Origin: Burkholderia sp. D-99
GTDB lineage: Bacteria > Pseudomonadota > Gammaproteobacteria > Burkholderiales > Burkholderiaceae
DNA length: 64,000 nucleotides
Direction of reading: 5' to 3'
Assembly (NCBI RefSeq): GCF_011605345.1
Contig: NZ_JAAOXM010000008.1
Location: forward strand, 1-64,000
How positions within the stretch are numbered: position 1 is the stretch's first letter; every line of letters begins with the position of its first letter. The notes below the pieces were generated by a model. The model made no database searches. It had not been told where the DNA came from and was given only the letters and a program-made list of their open reading frames with translations. The position numbers were made by a program, and so were the translations under genes. This document shows positions 33,424 to 42,943 of the stretch, in pieces.

Positions 33424-34200
33424 GTGGATTTGAATCTGCAACACAAGGTCGTGATCGTGACCGGCGGCGCATCGGGCATCGGTGCCGCGATCTCGATGCG
33501 GCTGGCCGAAGAAGGCGCGATTCCGGTGGTGTTCGCGCGCCACGCGCCCGACGATGCATTCTGGCGCGCACTCGTGCAGAAACAGTCGCAGGCCACGTGC
33601 GTGTCCGTCGAGTTGCAGGACGATGCACAGTGCCGCGATGCGGTTGCGCAGACCGTCGCGCGCTTCGGTCGTCTCGACGGCCTCGTCAACAACGCGGGCG
33701 TCAACGACAGCATCGGGCTCGATGCCGGCCGCGATGCGTTCGTCGCGTCGCTCGAACGCAACCTGATCCACTACTACGTGATGGCGCACTACTGCGTGCC
33801 GCACCTGAAGGCGACGCGCGGCGCGATCGTCAACGTCTCGTCGAAGACGGCCGTGACCGGGCAGGGCAACACGAGCGGCTATTGCGCATCGAAGGGCGCG
33901 CAGCTCGCATTGACGCGCGAATGGGCCGTCGCGTTGCGCGACGACGGCGTGCGTGTGAATGCGGTGATTCCCGCGGAGGTCATGACGCCGCTTTACCGGA
34001 AATGGCTCGACAGCTTCGACGATCCCGATACGAGGCTCGCCGCGATCGCCGACAAGGTGCCGCTCGGCAAGCGCTTCACGACGGCCGACGAGATTGCCGA
34101 CACGGCCGTCTTCCTGCTGTCGGCACGCGCCTCGCACACGACGGGCCAGTGGCTGTTCGTCGACGGCGGCTATACGCATCTCGACCGTGCGATCAGCTAA
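33424..34200 (+). CDS. Probable L-fucose dehydrogenase (SDR)
   Basis: 258-aa SDR starting at GTG (MDLNLQHKVVIVTGG). TGGASGIG, NNAGVND and YCASK catalytic motif are present; the C-terminus reads VDGGYTHLDRAIS. Of the two SDRs in the operon, this one beside the importer fits the first step, L-fucose to L-fucono-1,5-lactone; the sugar specificity (fucose versus a related 6-deoxy or galacto sugar) is inferred from context. Confidence 0.82.
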   Translation: MDLNLQHKVVIVTGGASGIGAAISMRLAEEGAIPVVFARHAPDDAFWRALVQKQSQATCVSVELQDDAQCRDAVAQTVARFGRLDGLVNNAGVNDSIGLDAGRDAFVASLERNLIHYYVMAHYCVPHLKATRGAIVNVSSKTAVTGQGNTSGYCASKGAQLALTREWAVALRDDGVRVNAVIPAEVMTPLYRKWLDSFDDPDTRLAAIADKVPLGKRFTTADEIADTAVFLLSARASHTTGQWLFVDGGYTHLDRAIS

Positions 34201-34212
34201 GGGCAGCGATTC

Positions 34213-35751
34213 ATGCAACCGGAACCGAACCTGAATGCCGCGCCGCCGCTGATTGCAATGACCGGCATCGGCAAGCGCTTTCCGGGCGTGCAGGCGCTCG
34301 ACGATTGCCGTTTCGACCTGCGCGCCGGCGAAGTGCATGCGCTGATGGGCGAGAACGGCGCCGGCAAGTCGACGCTGATGAAGATCCTGGCGGGCGTCTA
34401 CCCGCGCGACGACGGCGAGATCCGGATGGACGGCCGCGCGGTGGAGATCGCCGATCCACGCGCCGCGCAGGCGCTCGGGATCGGCATCATCCATCAGGAG
34501 CTGAACCTGATGAACCACCTGAGCGTCGCGCAGAACATCTTCATCGGCCGCGAGCCGCGCGGCCGCTTCGGCGTGTTCGTCGACGAAGAGACACTCAACC
34601 GCGACACGGCCGCGATCTTCGCGCGGATGCGGCTCGATCTCGACCCGCGCACGCCGGTCGGCCGGCTCACGGTCGCGAAGCAGCAGATGGTCGAGATCGC
34701 GAAGGCGCTGTCATTCGACTCGCGCGTGCTGATCATGGACGAACCGACCGCCGCGCTCAACAACGCGGAGATCGCCGAGCTGTTCCGCATCATCGGCGAC
34801 CTGCGCACACATGGTGTCGGCATCGTCTACATCTCGCACAAGATGGACGAGCTGCGCCAGATCGCCGATCGCGTGACCGTGATGCGCGACGGCAAGTACG
34901 TCGCGACCGTGCCGATGGCCGGCACGTCGATGGATACGATCATTTCGATGATGGTCGGCCGCCAGCTCGCGACGGAATCCCGCACGCCGCCCGATACGTC
35001 CGCGAACGACGTCGCGCTCGAAGTGCGCGGGCTGTCGCGCGGCCGCGCGATCCGCGATGTCGGCTTCACGCTGCGGCGCGGCGAGATACTCGGCTTCGCG
35101 GGGCTGATGGGCGCGGGACGCACCGAGGTCGCGCGCGCGGTGTTCGGCGCGGACCCGGTCGATGCGGGCGAGATCCGCGTGCATGGCAGGACCGTGACGA
35201 TCCGCACGCCGGCCGACGCGGTGAAGCACGGCATCGGCTACCTGTCCGAGGATCGCAAGCACTTCGGGCTCGCGGTCGGGATGGATGTGCAGAACAACAT
35301 CGCACTGTCGAGCATGCGCCGCTTCATTCGGCGCGGCGTGTTCCTCGATGCGCGCGCGATGCGCGACACCGCGCAGGGCTACGTGCGGCAGCTCGCGATC
35401 CGCACGCCATCGGTCGCGCAGCCCGCGCGGCTCCTGTCGGGCGGCAACCAGCAGAAGATCGTGATCGCGAAGTGGTTGCTGCGCGACTGCGACATCCTGT
35501 TCTTCGACGAGCCGACGCGCGGCATCGACGTCGGCGCGAAAAGCGAGATCTACAAGCTGCTCGATGCGCTCGCGGCCGACGGCAAGGCGATCGTGATGAT
35601 CTCGTCGGAACTGCCCGAAGTGTTGCGCATGAGCCACCGGATTCTCGTGATGTGCGAAGGGCGCGTCACCGGCGAATTGCGCGCGGCCGACGCCACGCAG
35701 GAAAAGATCATGCAGCTCGCGACGCAGCGCGAGTCGACCGTGTTGTCCTGA
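34213..35751 (+). CDS. Sugar ABC transporter ATPase, two-domain (RbsA/MglA type)
   Basis: 512 aa, duplicated ABC ATPase. First half has Walker A GENGAGKST and Walker B VLIMDEPTAAL; the second half has a degenerate Walker A (FAGLMGAGRTE), LLSGGNQQK signature and FFDEPTRGIDVGAK. Standard for CUT2 sugar importers. Works with the downstream permease and binding protein; only 12 nt after the SDR stop. Confidence 0.93.
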   Translation: MQPEPNLNAAPPLIAMTGIGKRFPGVQALDDCRFDLRAGEVHALMGENGAGKSTLMKILAGVYPRDDGEIRMDGRAVEIADPRAAQALGIGIIHQELNLMNHLSVAQNIFIGREPRGRFGVFVDEETLNRDTAAIFARMRLDLDPRTPVGRLTVAKQQMVEIAKALSFDSRVLIMDEPTAALNNAEIAELFRIIGDLRTHGVGIVYISHKMDELRQIADRVTVMRDGKYVATVPMAGTSMDTIISMMVGRQLATESRTPPDTSANDVALEVRGLSRGRAIRDVGFTLRRGEILGFAGLMGAGRTEVARAVFGADPVDAGEIRVHGRTVTIRTPADAVKHGIGYLSEDRKHFGLAVGMDVQNNIALSSMRRFIRRGVFLDARAMRDTAQGYVRQLAIRTPSVAQPARLLSGGNQQKIVIAKWLLRDCDILFFDEPTRGIDVGAKSEIYKLLDALAADGKAIVMISSELPEVLRMSHRILVMCEGRVTGELRAADATQEKIMQLATQRESTVLS

Positions 35752-35778
35752 TTTCCTGATACAGACGCTGATCCGATC

Positions 35779-36816
35779 ATGTCCAACGATACGCATCCCG
35801 TTCCGCCCCTCGCTTCCGGCGATACGCCGGCCGGCGCGTCGAGCCTGAAGTCGCGCTTCTTCAACCCGGCCGCGCGGCAGAAACTGCTCGCGTTCGCGAG
35901 CCTTGTGCTGCTGATCGTGTTCTTCAGCATCGCGTCGCCGAACTTCCTCGAAGTCGACAACCTCGTCACGATCCTGCAGGCCACCGCCGTGAACGGCGTG
36001 CTGGCGGTCGCGTGTACGTACGTGATCATCACGTCGGGCATCGACCTGTCGGTCGGCACGCTGATGACGTTCTGCGCGGTGATGGCCGGCGTCGTGCTGA
36101 CGAAGTGGGGCATGCCGCTGCCACTCGGGATCCTGGCCGCGCTGTTTTTCGGCGCGCTGTCGGGCTGCGTGTCGGGCTTTGTGATCGCGAAGATGAAGGT
36201 GCCGCCGTTCATCGCGACGCTCGGCATGATGATGCTGCTCAAGGGGCTGTCGCTCGTGATCTCGGGCACGCGGCCGATCTACTTCAACGACACGCCGGGC
36301 TTCACGTCGATCGCGCAGGATTCGCTGATCGGCAACCTGATTCCCGCGCTGCCGATCCCGAACGCGGTGCTGATCCTGTTCCTCGTCGCGATCGGTGCGT
36401 CGATCGTGCTGAACCGCACGATCTTCGGCCGCTACACGTTCGCGCTCGGCAGCAACGAGGAAGCGCTGCGGCTGTCCGGCGTGAACGTCGACGCGTGGAA
36501 GATCGCGGTCTATACGTTCAGCGGCGCGGTGTGCGGGATCGCCGGGCTGTTGATCGCATCGCGGCTGAATTCCGCGCAGCCCGCGCTCGGGCAGGGCTAC
36601 GAGCTCGATGCGATCGCGGCCGTCGTGATCGGCGGCACGTCGCTGTCGGGCGGCGCGGGCAGCATCGTCGGCACCATCATCGGCGCGTTCATCATGAGCG
36701 TGCTGACGAACGGCCTGCGCATCATGTCGGTCGCGCAGGAATGGCAGACGGTCGTGACGGGCGTGATCATCATCCTGGCCGTCTACGTCGACATCCTGCG
36801 CCGGCGGCGCCGCTGA
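35779..36816 (+). CDS. Sugar ABC transporter permease (RbsC type)
   Basis: 345 aa, eight to ten hydrophobic segments, BPD_transp_2 family. ITSGIDLSVGTLMTFCAV and GGTSLSGGAGSIVGTIIGA are the typical CUT2 permease signatures. Middle gene of the three-gene importer in the fucose operon. Confidence 0.93.
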   Translation: MSNDTHPVPPLASGDTPAGASSLKSRFFNPAARQKLLAFASLVLLIVFFSIASPNFLEVDNLVTILQATAVNGVLAVACTYVIITSGIDLSVGTLMTFCAVMAGVVLTKWGMPLPLGILAALFFGALSGCVSGFVIAKMKVPPFIATLGMMMLLKGLSLVISGTRPIYFNDTPGFTSIAQDSLIGNLIPALPIPNAVLILFLVAIGASIVLNRTIFGRYTFALGSNEEALRLSGVNVDAWKIAVYTFSGAVCGIAGLLIASRLNSAQPALGQGYELDAIAAVVIGGTSLSGGAGSIVGTIIGAFIMSVLTNGLRIMSVAQEWQTVVTGVIIILAVYVDILRRRRR

Positions 36817-36904
36817 CGCACGCATCTACGCACGCATGTGCTTCACCGCCGGCTCCGGCCGGCGTTCCAGTCGTTCCAGTCGATACGAAAAAAGGAGACG
36901 CGAA

Positions 36905-37846
36905 GTGATCAGGAGCAAGGTGTTGAACGCGATCGTCGGGCTGACGTTCGCCGTCGGCGTCACGGCCGGCGCGCACGCGCAGGAAACCTATATCCCGCTG
37001 ATCTCGAAGGGCTTCCAGCATCAGTTCTGGCAGGCCGTGAAATCGGGCGCGATGCAGGCCGCGAAGGACTACAAGGTGAAGGTGACGTTCGAAGGCCCCG
37101 AAACCGAGGCGATGGTCGACAAGCAGATCGACATGCTGTCCGCCGCGATCGCGAAGAAGCCGGCCGCGCTCGGCTTCGCGGCGCTCGACAGCAAGGCCGC
37201 GCTGCCGCTGCTGAAGAAGGCGCAGGCCGAGAAAATCCCCGTGATCGCGTTCGACTCGGGCGTCGACAGCGACATCCCGGTGACGACGGCCGCGACCAAC
37301 AACAAGGCGGCCGCGTCGCTCGCCGCCGACAAGCTCGCCGCGCTGATCGGCGACGAAGGCGAAGTGGCCGTGGTTGCGCACGACCAGACGAGCCGCACCG
37401 GCATCGACCGCCGCGACGGTTTTCTCGAACGGATGAAAGCGGCGCACCCGAAGGTGCAGGTCGTGACCGTGCAGTACGGCGAAGGCGATCAGCTGAAGTC
37501 GACCGAGGTGACGAAGTCGATCCTGCAGGCGTATCCGAAGCTCAAGGGGCTGTTCGGCACCAACGAAGGCTCGGCGATCGGCGTGGTCAACGGCGTGAGA
37601 GAAATGAAGCGCAAGGTCGTGATCGTCGGCTACGATTCGGGCAAGCAGCAGAAGGACGCGATCCGCAGCGGGCTGATGGCCGGCGCGATCACGCAGAACC
37701 CGATCGGGATCGGCTACAAGACGGTCGAGGCGGCCGTGAAGGCGATCAAGGGCGAGAAGCTGCCGAAGGTCATCGATACCGGTTTCTATTGGTACGACAA
37801 GACCAATATCGACGATCCGAAGATCGCGGCCGTGTTGTACGACTGA
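36905..37846 (+). CDS. Sugar ABC transporter substrate-binding protein
   Basis: 313 aa, periplasmic type I binding protein (RbsB-like). GTG 36905 has GGAG upstream; signal peptide ends near AGAHA/QE. Binding-site landmarks include SKGFQHQFWQ and AFDSGVDSDIPVTT. Specific sugar not determinable from sequence alone; the operon implies L-fucose or a close analogue. Confidence 0.9.
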   Translation: MIRSKVLNAIVGLTFAVGVTAGAHAQETYIPLISKGFQHQFWQAVKSGAMQAAKDYKVKVTFEGPETEAMVDKQIDMLSAAIAKKPAALGFAALDSKAALPLLKKAQAEKIPVIAFDSGVDSDIPVTTAATNNKAAASLAADKLAALIGDEGEVAVVAHDQTSRTGIDRRDGFLERMKAAHPKVQVVTVQYGEGDQLKSTEVTKSILQAYPKLKGLFGTNEGSAIGVVNGVREMKRKVVIVGYDSGKQQKDAIRSGLMAGAITQNPIGIGYKTVEAAVKAIKGEKLPKVIDTGFYWYDKTNIDDPKIAAVLYD

Positions 37847-37923
37847 CCGCCGTGGCGCAGCGCCGCTGCGCGCGGCGTGTGCGGCGGCGCGGGCGGTTGG
37901 CGGAAGCGGAACACGAGGACACC

Positions 37924-38814
37924 ATGGGCGCAGTGCGTATCGATTCCCATCAGCACTTCTGGCGCTATCGCGCGGCCGACTATCCGTGGATCGGCCCCGG
38001 CATGGACGTGCTCGCGCGCGACTATCTGCCCGACGCGTTGTGGCCGCTGATGCATGCGCAGGCGCTCGGCGCATCGATCGCGGTGCAGGCGCGCGCCGGG
38101 CGCGACGAGACGGCGTTCCTGCTCGATCTTGCCCGTGACGATGCGCACATCGCGGCAGTGGTCGGCTGGGAGGATCTCGGTGCGCCGCAGCTCGCCGAGC
38201 GGGTCGCCGAATGGCGCAGCCCGAAGCTGCGCGGCTTCCGTCACCAGGTGCAGGACGAAGCCGACGCCGGCGCGTTCGTTGCCGATCTCGGCTTCAACCG
38301 CGGTGTCGCGTGGCTGCAGGCGAACGGTTACGTGTACGACGTGCTCGTGTTCGAGCGCCAGTTGCCGGACGTGCAGGCGTTCTGCGCACGGCACGACGCG
38401 CACTGGCTCGTGCTCGATCACGTCGGCAAGCCCGCGCTGGCCGAATTCGAGCGCGACGAATCGGCGCTCGCGCGCTGGCGCGCCGCGTTGCACGAGCTGG
38501 GCGCGCTGCCGCATGTCGCGTGCAAGCTGTCGGGGCTCGTGACCGAGGCGGACTGGAAGCGCGGCCTGCGCGGGAAGGACGTCCGGCAGATCGAACAGTG
38601 TCTCGACGTGGCGCTCGACGCGTTCGGCCCGCAGCGGCTGATGTTCGGATCGGACTGGCCCGTGTGCCTGCTGGCCGCGTCATATGACGAAGTCGCATCG
38701 ATCGTCGAGCGCTGGGCCGAATCGCGGCTGTCGGCGGCCGAGCGCAACGCGCTGTGGGGCGGCACGGCCGCGCGGTGTTATGCGGTGCCGGGCGACGTGA
38801 AGCGCGGCATATAA
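37924..38814 (+). CDS. L-fucono-1,5-lactonase (amidohydrolase superfamily, COG3618)
   Basis: 296 aa. N-terminal metal motif DSHQHFW (H9, H11), central VLDHVGKP His, and catalytic Asp244 in FGSDWPVC. COG3618 enzymes from Burkholderia have been characterised as L-fucono-1,5-lactonases. It opens the lactone made by the dehydrogenase to give L-fuconate for the dehydratase. Confidence 0.9.
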   Translation: MGAVRIDSHQHFWRYRAADYPWIGPGMDVLARDYLPDALWPLMHAQALGASIAVQARAGRDETAFLLDLARDDAHIAAVVGWEDLGAPQLAERVAEWRSPKLRGFRHQVQDEADAGAFVADLGFNRGVAWLQANGYVYDVLVFERQLPDVQAFCARHDAHWLVLDHVGKPALAEFERDESALARWRAALHELGALPHVACKLSGLVTEADWKRGLRGKDVRQIEQCLDVALDAFGPQRLMFGSDWPVCLLAASYDEVASIVERWAESRLSAAERNALWGGTAARCYAVPGDVKRGI

Positions 38815-38825
38815 AATAGGCGCGA

Positions 38826-38851
38826 ACGGCCCGTGCGTTTCGCCGGGCCGT
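38826..38851. other. 7-bp hairpin between lactonase and GntR genes
   Basis: ACGGCCC (38826-38832) pairs with GGGCCGT (38845-38851). No T-tract; possibly an mRNA processing stem separating the regulator from the catabolic genes. Confidence 0.35.
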
Positions 38852-38882
38852 CCGCAATGCAACCGATTACCAGCATCAACGT

Positions 38883-39650
38883 ATGTCCATCCAGCCGATC
38901 CAGAACCGCCGCCTGTACCAGCAGATCGCCGACAAGCTCAGTGCGATGATCGAGTCCGGCGATTTTCCGCCGGGCAGCTATCTGCCGCCCGAGCGTGAAC
39001 TCGCCGAACGGTTCGGCGTGTCGCGCACGTCGGTGCGCGAGGCGCTGATCGCGCTCGAAGTGAGCGGGCTCGTCAGCGTGCGCGTCGGCGACGGCGTGAA
39101 GGTGCGCCACCCCGAAACGGCCGCCGCACCCGAACCCACGCCTGTCCTTGCAGAAAAGGCCACGCCGTTCACGATCATCGAGATCGATCCCGAACTCGGC
39201 ATCGCGCTCGATCTCGATACCGAAATCCCGCCGTTCGCGCTGTTGCAGGCGCGTCGGCTGATCGAGCCGGAAGCCGCGGCGCTTGCCGCGAAGCACGGCT
39301 CGGACGAGCAGATCGAAGGCATCCACGCGGCGTTCCTGCGCAACCAGGAAGACAATCGCAGCGGCTCGCTCACCCATCCGGGCGACCGGCTGTTTCATAT
39401 CCGCATCGCGGAAGCGAGCGACAACGCCGCGTATGCGCTGATGATCAAGCAGTTGCTCGCGCACAAGTACGACCTGATGTTCCAGCGACTGCAGTCGCTG
39501 TACATGCCGAACGACATGCCGCACCGCTCGGAACTGGAACACCGCGCGATCCTCGATGCGATCCGCGCACGCGACCCGGAGGCCGCGCGCCGCGCGATGG
39601 CCGAGCATCTCGACGAAGTGATCCGCATCTTCGGCCGCGCGCTCGACTGA
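38883..39650 (+). CDS. GntR/FadR-family transcriptional regulator of the fucose operon
   Basis: 255 aa. Winged HTH at about 8-75 (LYQQIADKLSAMI, PPERELAERFGVSRTSVREAL) and an FCD ligand domain. In the FCD family a metal is bound by Asp/His residues; candidates are in GDRLFHIRIAEAS and PHRSELEHRAIL. Last gene of the fucose locus, so probably its repressor acting at the dyads near 30344-30376. Inducer is likely a pathway intermediate. Confidence 0.88.
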   Translation: MSIQPIQNRRLYQQIADKLSAMIESGDFPPGSYLPPERELAERFGVSRTSVREALIALEVSGLVSVRVGDGVKVRHPETAAAPEPTPVLAEKATPFTIIEIDPELGIALDLDTEIPPFALLQARRLIEPEAAALAAKHGSDEQIEGIHAAFLRNQEDNRSGSLTHPGDRLFHIRIAEASDNAAYALMIKQLLAHKYDLMFQRLQSLYMPNDMPHRSELEHRAILDAIRARDPEAARRAMAEHLDEVIRIFGRALD

Positions 39651-39673
39651 GCGCGCCTTGATGCGCTACTTGG

Positions 39674-40915
39674 TCAGAAACGATCCGCGCGATACGGCGC
39701 CGGATCGGTGAACGGCGCTTCGCCCGTCATCATCTCGGCCAGCAGGCGGCCCGTGACGGGGCCGAGCGTCAGCCCGTGATGGTTGTGCCCGAAGGCGAAC
39801 CACAGCCCGCGATGCGCGGGCGCGGGGCCGATCACCGGGCGCATGTCGGGTGTGCACGGCCGGAAGCCGAGCCACGGCTGCGGGTCGAGCCGCTCGCCGA
39901 AACCGAACATGGGGCGCGCGACGCGTTCCGCCCGTTCGAGCTGCACGCCGGTCGGCGGCACGCGGCGGCGCGCGATCTCGACGCCGGTCGTCAGCCGCAG
40001 CCCGCGCTTCATCGGTGCGATCACGTAACCGTATTCGCGATCGACGATCGGCGCCGACGGCACGCCGCGCGCGGACGGCGCGTAGTGCATGTGATAACCG
40101 CGCTTCTCGCGCAGCGGGATCTTGTAGCCGAACTTGCCGAACACCGTGTCGGACCACGGGCCGAGCGCGACGACGACAGCCGGCGCGGCGGCCGGGCCGT
40201 CCTGTGTGTTCACTTGCCAGCCGGGCGACAGCGCGTCGAGGCTCGCGGCGTCGCCGGTCAGCAGCGTGCCGCCGCCTTGCACGAACAGATGCGCATACGC
40301 TTTGACGAGCGCGGCCGGATCGACGACGCTTTTCGGATCGAGCCAGTGCAGCGCGCCGCAGAAGCCGGGGGCGAGGCTCGGTTCGTGCGCGAGCAGCGCG
40401 GCGGCATCGAGCGGCGTGATGCCGAGCCCGTGGCGGCGCGCGGTGAGCCCGGCCTCGGCCACGCCGCGTTCGAACGCGGCGGGCGTGCGGAATGCTTCCA
40501 GCCAGCCGTTCGCGCGAATCAGTTCGCCGGCACCGGCCCGCGCGATCAGCGCGTCGTGTTCGACGAGGCAGCGCTCGATCAGCGGCAGCATGTCGCGCGA
40601 AGCCGCCGCGTGGCGCAGCGGCGCCGATTCCCACCAGAAGCGCGCGAGCCACGGCGCGAACGCGGGCAGCGACGCACTGTGCCAGTAGAGATCGGTCGAG
40701 CGGTTCAGCGCGTAGCGCATCAGCGTGAACGGGCTGCGCGGGAACGGATACGGCTCGACCGACGAGCGCTCGATCAGCCCTGCATTGCCGAAGCTCGTGC
40801 CTTCGCCGGGCGCGCCGCGATCGACGAGGGCGACCTTGCGGCCGCGATCCTGCAGGTGCAGCGCGACGGAGACGCCGACGATGCCGGCGCCGAGAACGAT
40901 GACGTCGAAGTCCAT
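39674..40915 (-). CDS. FAD-dependent amino-acid oxidase/dehydrogenase (DAO family)
   Basis: 413 aa. N-terminal FAD fold DVIVLGAGIVGVSVALHLQDRG (about 3-30), SFGNAGLIERSSVEPYPFPRSP typical of DadA-like proteins, and the C-terminal FAFGHNHHGLTLGPVTGRLLAEMM FAD loop. Similar to the small subunit of D-amino-acid dehydrogenase or hydroxyproline-epimer oxidases. Convergent with the GntR gene (24 bp apart). Substrate not determinable. Confidence 0.85.
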   Translation of the reverse strand: MDFDVIVLGAGIVGVSVALHLQDRGRKVALVDRGAPGEGTSFGNAGLIERSSVEPYPFPRSPFTLMRYALNRSTDLYWHSASLPAFAPWLARFWWESAPLRHAAASRDMLPLIERCLVEHDALIARAGAGELIRANGWLEAFRTPAAFERGVAEAGLTARRHGLGITPLDAAALLAHEPSLAPGFCGALHWLDPKSVVDPAALVKAYAHLFVQGGGTLLTGDAASLDALSPGWQVNTQDGPAAAPAVVVALGPWSDTVFGKFGYKIPLREKRGYHMHYAPSARGVPSAPIVDREYGYVIAPMKRGLRLTTGVEIARRRVPPTGVQLERAERVARPMFGFGERLDPQPWLGFRPCTPDMRPVIGPAPAHRGLWFAFGHNHHGLTLGPVTGRLLAEMMTGEAPFTDPAPYRADRF

Positions 40916-41057
40916 CTGGGGTGGTGAGTGACGGTTAGCCGGGCCAGCGCGAGATCGTGGCTGTTGCTTCGCCCGAATGGGAAGTCGTTCGAACTGCAAG
41001 CATACTCGCGACGGCGCGGGGCGTGTTGCGGGCTGTCAGTTGCCAGCCGTTCACGCA

Positions 41058-42461
41058 TCAGATCTCGATGCCGTGTTCCAGAAGCCGGCTGCGCAGTTCG
41101 TCGCGATGATCGCGTGCAACTGTCGCCAGCAGGCGTGTGGCTTCCGGCGTGTCGAGCATCGCGCGCTGTGCTGCGCCGGGGCGCGTCCACATCGCGACGG
41201 GATTGCGCAGCCATGTTTGCACGTCGCGCGTCAGCGCGTCGTCCGGAACGTCCGGTTGCTCATTGCGCGCGGCAATCAGCACGATGCACACGAGACTGTC
41301 CCACTGATCCCGTGAGCAGATCGCACGTGCGGCATGGCGATCGCCGTGCCGCTCGAGCACCTGTTCGATCTGCGCGAGCGAGACGAATGCGCCTTGCTCG
41401 CACAGGCGCACTGCGGTTTTGCGAATCCTGCGGGCGGGGTCCAGCAATGCGCGTGCGGCAACCTCGTCCCGGATGGATGGCGACAGCCGTGCCAGCAGCA
41501 CGAGTGCGTGCGCGCGGACGGGGCTGCGGACATCCGTCGAGAACCGCTCCATCGTTGCTATTGCGGCAGGCGCACGCAGTTCGGCGAGCAACGACAACGC
41601 CGCGCGAACCCGAGTGGCAGGCAACGTGCCTGCATCGAGCAGCGCAACGCAGCGGTCCGCGACATCTCGGCCGAGTTCGGCGAGCAACCGGGCCGCAGTA
41701 GCGCGCACGCTGCCTTGCGGATCGAGCGTTGCCCGCCACAGGAATTGCTCGGTGCCGTCGTCGATGCCTTCGTCGATCATATGAACGAGCGCCGCGTGGC
41801 GAACCGGGCCGAATGGAGAGTCGGCCGCGAGATCGATACAGCGCAGGCGATCGCTTGCCGGTACGTCGTCGAGCATCGCCGCTGCCCGCCGCGCGAGCAC
41901 GATGTCGCCGGAGGTCAGGCCGTGCGTGACCAGTTCGGCAGCCGGCAGGATCCGATGGTCGAATGCGACGAGGCAGGCGATGCGCCGGAGCCGGAAGTCC
42001 GGGGCGTGCATCGCGTCGACGATCGAATCGACGCCGCCTGCCTGCACCAGCCGCTGTTCGAATGCGTGCAGCCATGGGCCGTGATCTTCGCGCGTGGCCG
42101 ACGTGAGCTGGCGCAACGAGGGAAGCAGGGCGGCGAAGTACGCGGGCGGCACGGTCGCGAGCAGTGTGACGAGTGCGTTCGTCGCGGCGCGCCGGACTTC
42201 GGGCACCCAGTCGTTGATGCGTGCGGCAATCGGTTCGAGCAGGGCGCTGTCGCCAAGCTCGACCGCGCGGGCGATCCCCGCTTCGCGAACATAGCCCGAG
42301 TAATGATCGATCGCCTGCGCGAGCAGCGTGACGTCACGGCTCGACGCGACCATTTGCAGCGCGGCGGCGAGCGGCATCGGTTGGCCTTGCGGCAAGTAGA
42401 CCGTATGCGCGGGCGCCGTGGACGGCGACCGTGCTCCGAAAATCTTGGCGATCAGGTTCAT
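41058..42461 (-). CDS. HEAT-repeat protein
   Basis: 467 aa from MNLIAKIFGARSP (an upstream ATG at 42521 is possible). No signal peptide. Helical repeats of about 30-35 residues carry the HEAT pattern: VPEVRRAATNALVTLL, FRLRRIACLVAFDH, GSVRATAARLLAELG, SPVRAHALVLLARL, ARRIRKTAVRLCEQG. Such solenoids are protein-interaction scaffolds. No catalytic motif is visible and neighbours are unrelated, so no role is proposed. Confidence 0.7.
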   Translation of the reverse strand: MNLIAKIFGARSPSTAPAHTVYLPQGQPMPLAAALQMVASSRDVTLLAQAIDHYSGYVREAGIARAVELGDSALLEPIAARINDWVPEVRRAATNALVTLLATVPPAYFAALLPSLRQLTSATREDHGPWLHAFEQRLVQAGGVDSIVDAMHAPDFRLRRIACLVAFDHRILPAAELVTHGLTSGDIVLARRAAAMLDDVPASDRLRCIDLAADSPFGPVRHAALVHMIDEGIDDGTEQFLWRATLDPQGSVRATAARLLAELGRDVADRCVALLDAGTLPATRVRAALSLLAELRAPAAIATMERFSTDVRSPVRAHALVLLARLSPSIRDEVAARALLDPARRIRKTAVRLCEQGAFVSLAQIEQVLERHGDRHAARAICSRDQWDSLVCIVLIAARNEQPDVPDDALTRDVQTWLRNPVAMWTRPGAAQRAMLDTPEATRLLATVARDHRDELRSRLLEHGIEI

Positions 42462-42943
42462 CGGAATCAGCGAGACGAAATGGCGTGCAGTTTCATCGGA
42501 AGAATCATGGGTGCCGGCCATTCTACGCGAGCGGATTTCTCGGCAGTGGTCGCTTCACCGGATGCGACGGTCCGCGTTCAAGGGAATGCTCAGCCGCGTG
42601 CGTCGAGTGGTTGCGATGCTATTGCCAACGGCACGCCGACTGCGATCCCGTTGCGGCCAATCCAATCCTACCCAGGCAGACCACGATGCAACCGGCGCGC
42701 CAATCCGCCGATCAATGCTTCGACGTCGACGCTGAACCGAAGACGATGATCGAATTCACACGCAGCGTCGCGAGCAAACTGGATTCAGCCTGCTTTTTCG
42801 CGCTTCCCAGCGGGTGTTTCCCACTGGTGGATCACGCGGATTTTTACCTAAGATGAAGCAATCGTGCGCGTGATACGGTGCCTGCTCGCGCACGGAGGGA
42901 GGCGGGAGGCAGCGCCGGAGCAACGCCAGCGGATGTTGCCATC
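42462..42943. other. Intergenic region upstream of yfiR
   Basis: About 480 bp between the divergent HEAT-repeat and yfiR genes. Nothing but overlapping short ORFs without ribosome-binding sites; presumably holds the two divergent promoters. No clear terminator. Confidence 0.35.

Noticed and set aside
32476..34518. 680-codon minus-strand open frame across the fucose genes
   Set aside because: Spans two or three well-supported plus-strand enzymes; lacks any domain features.
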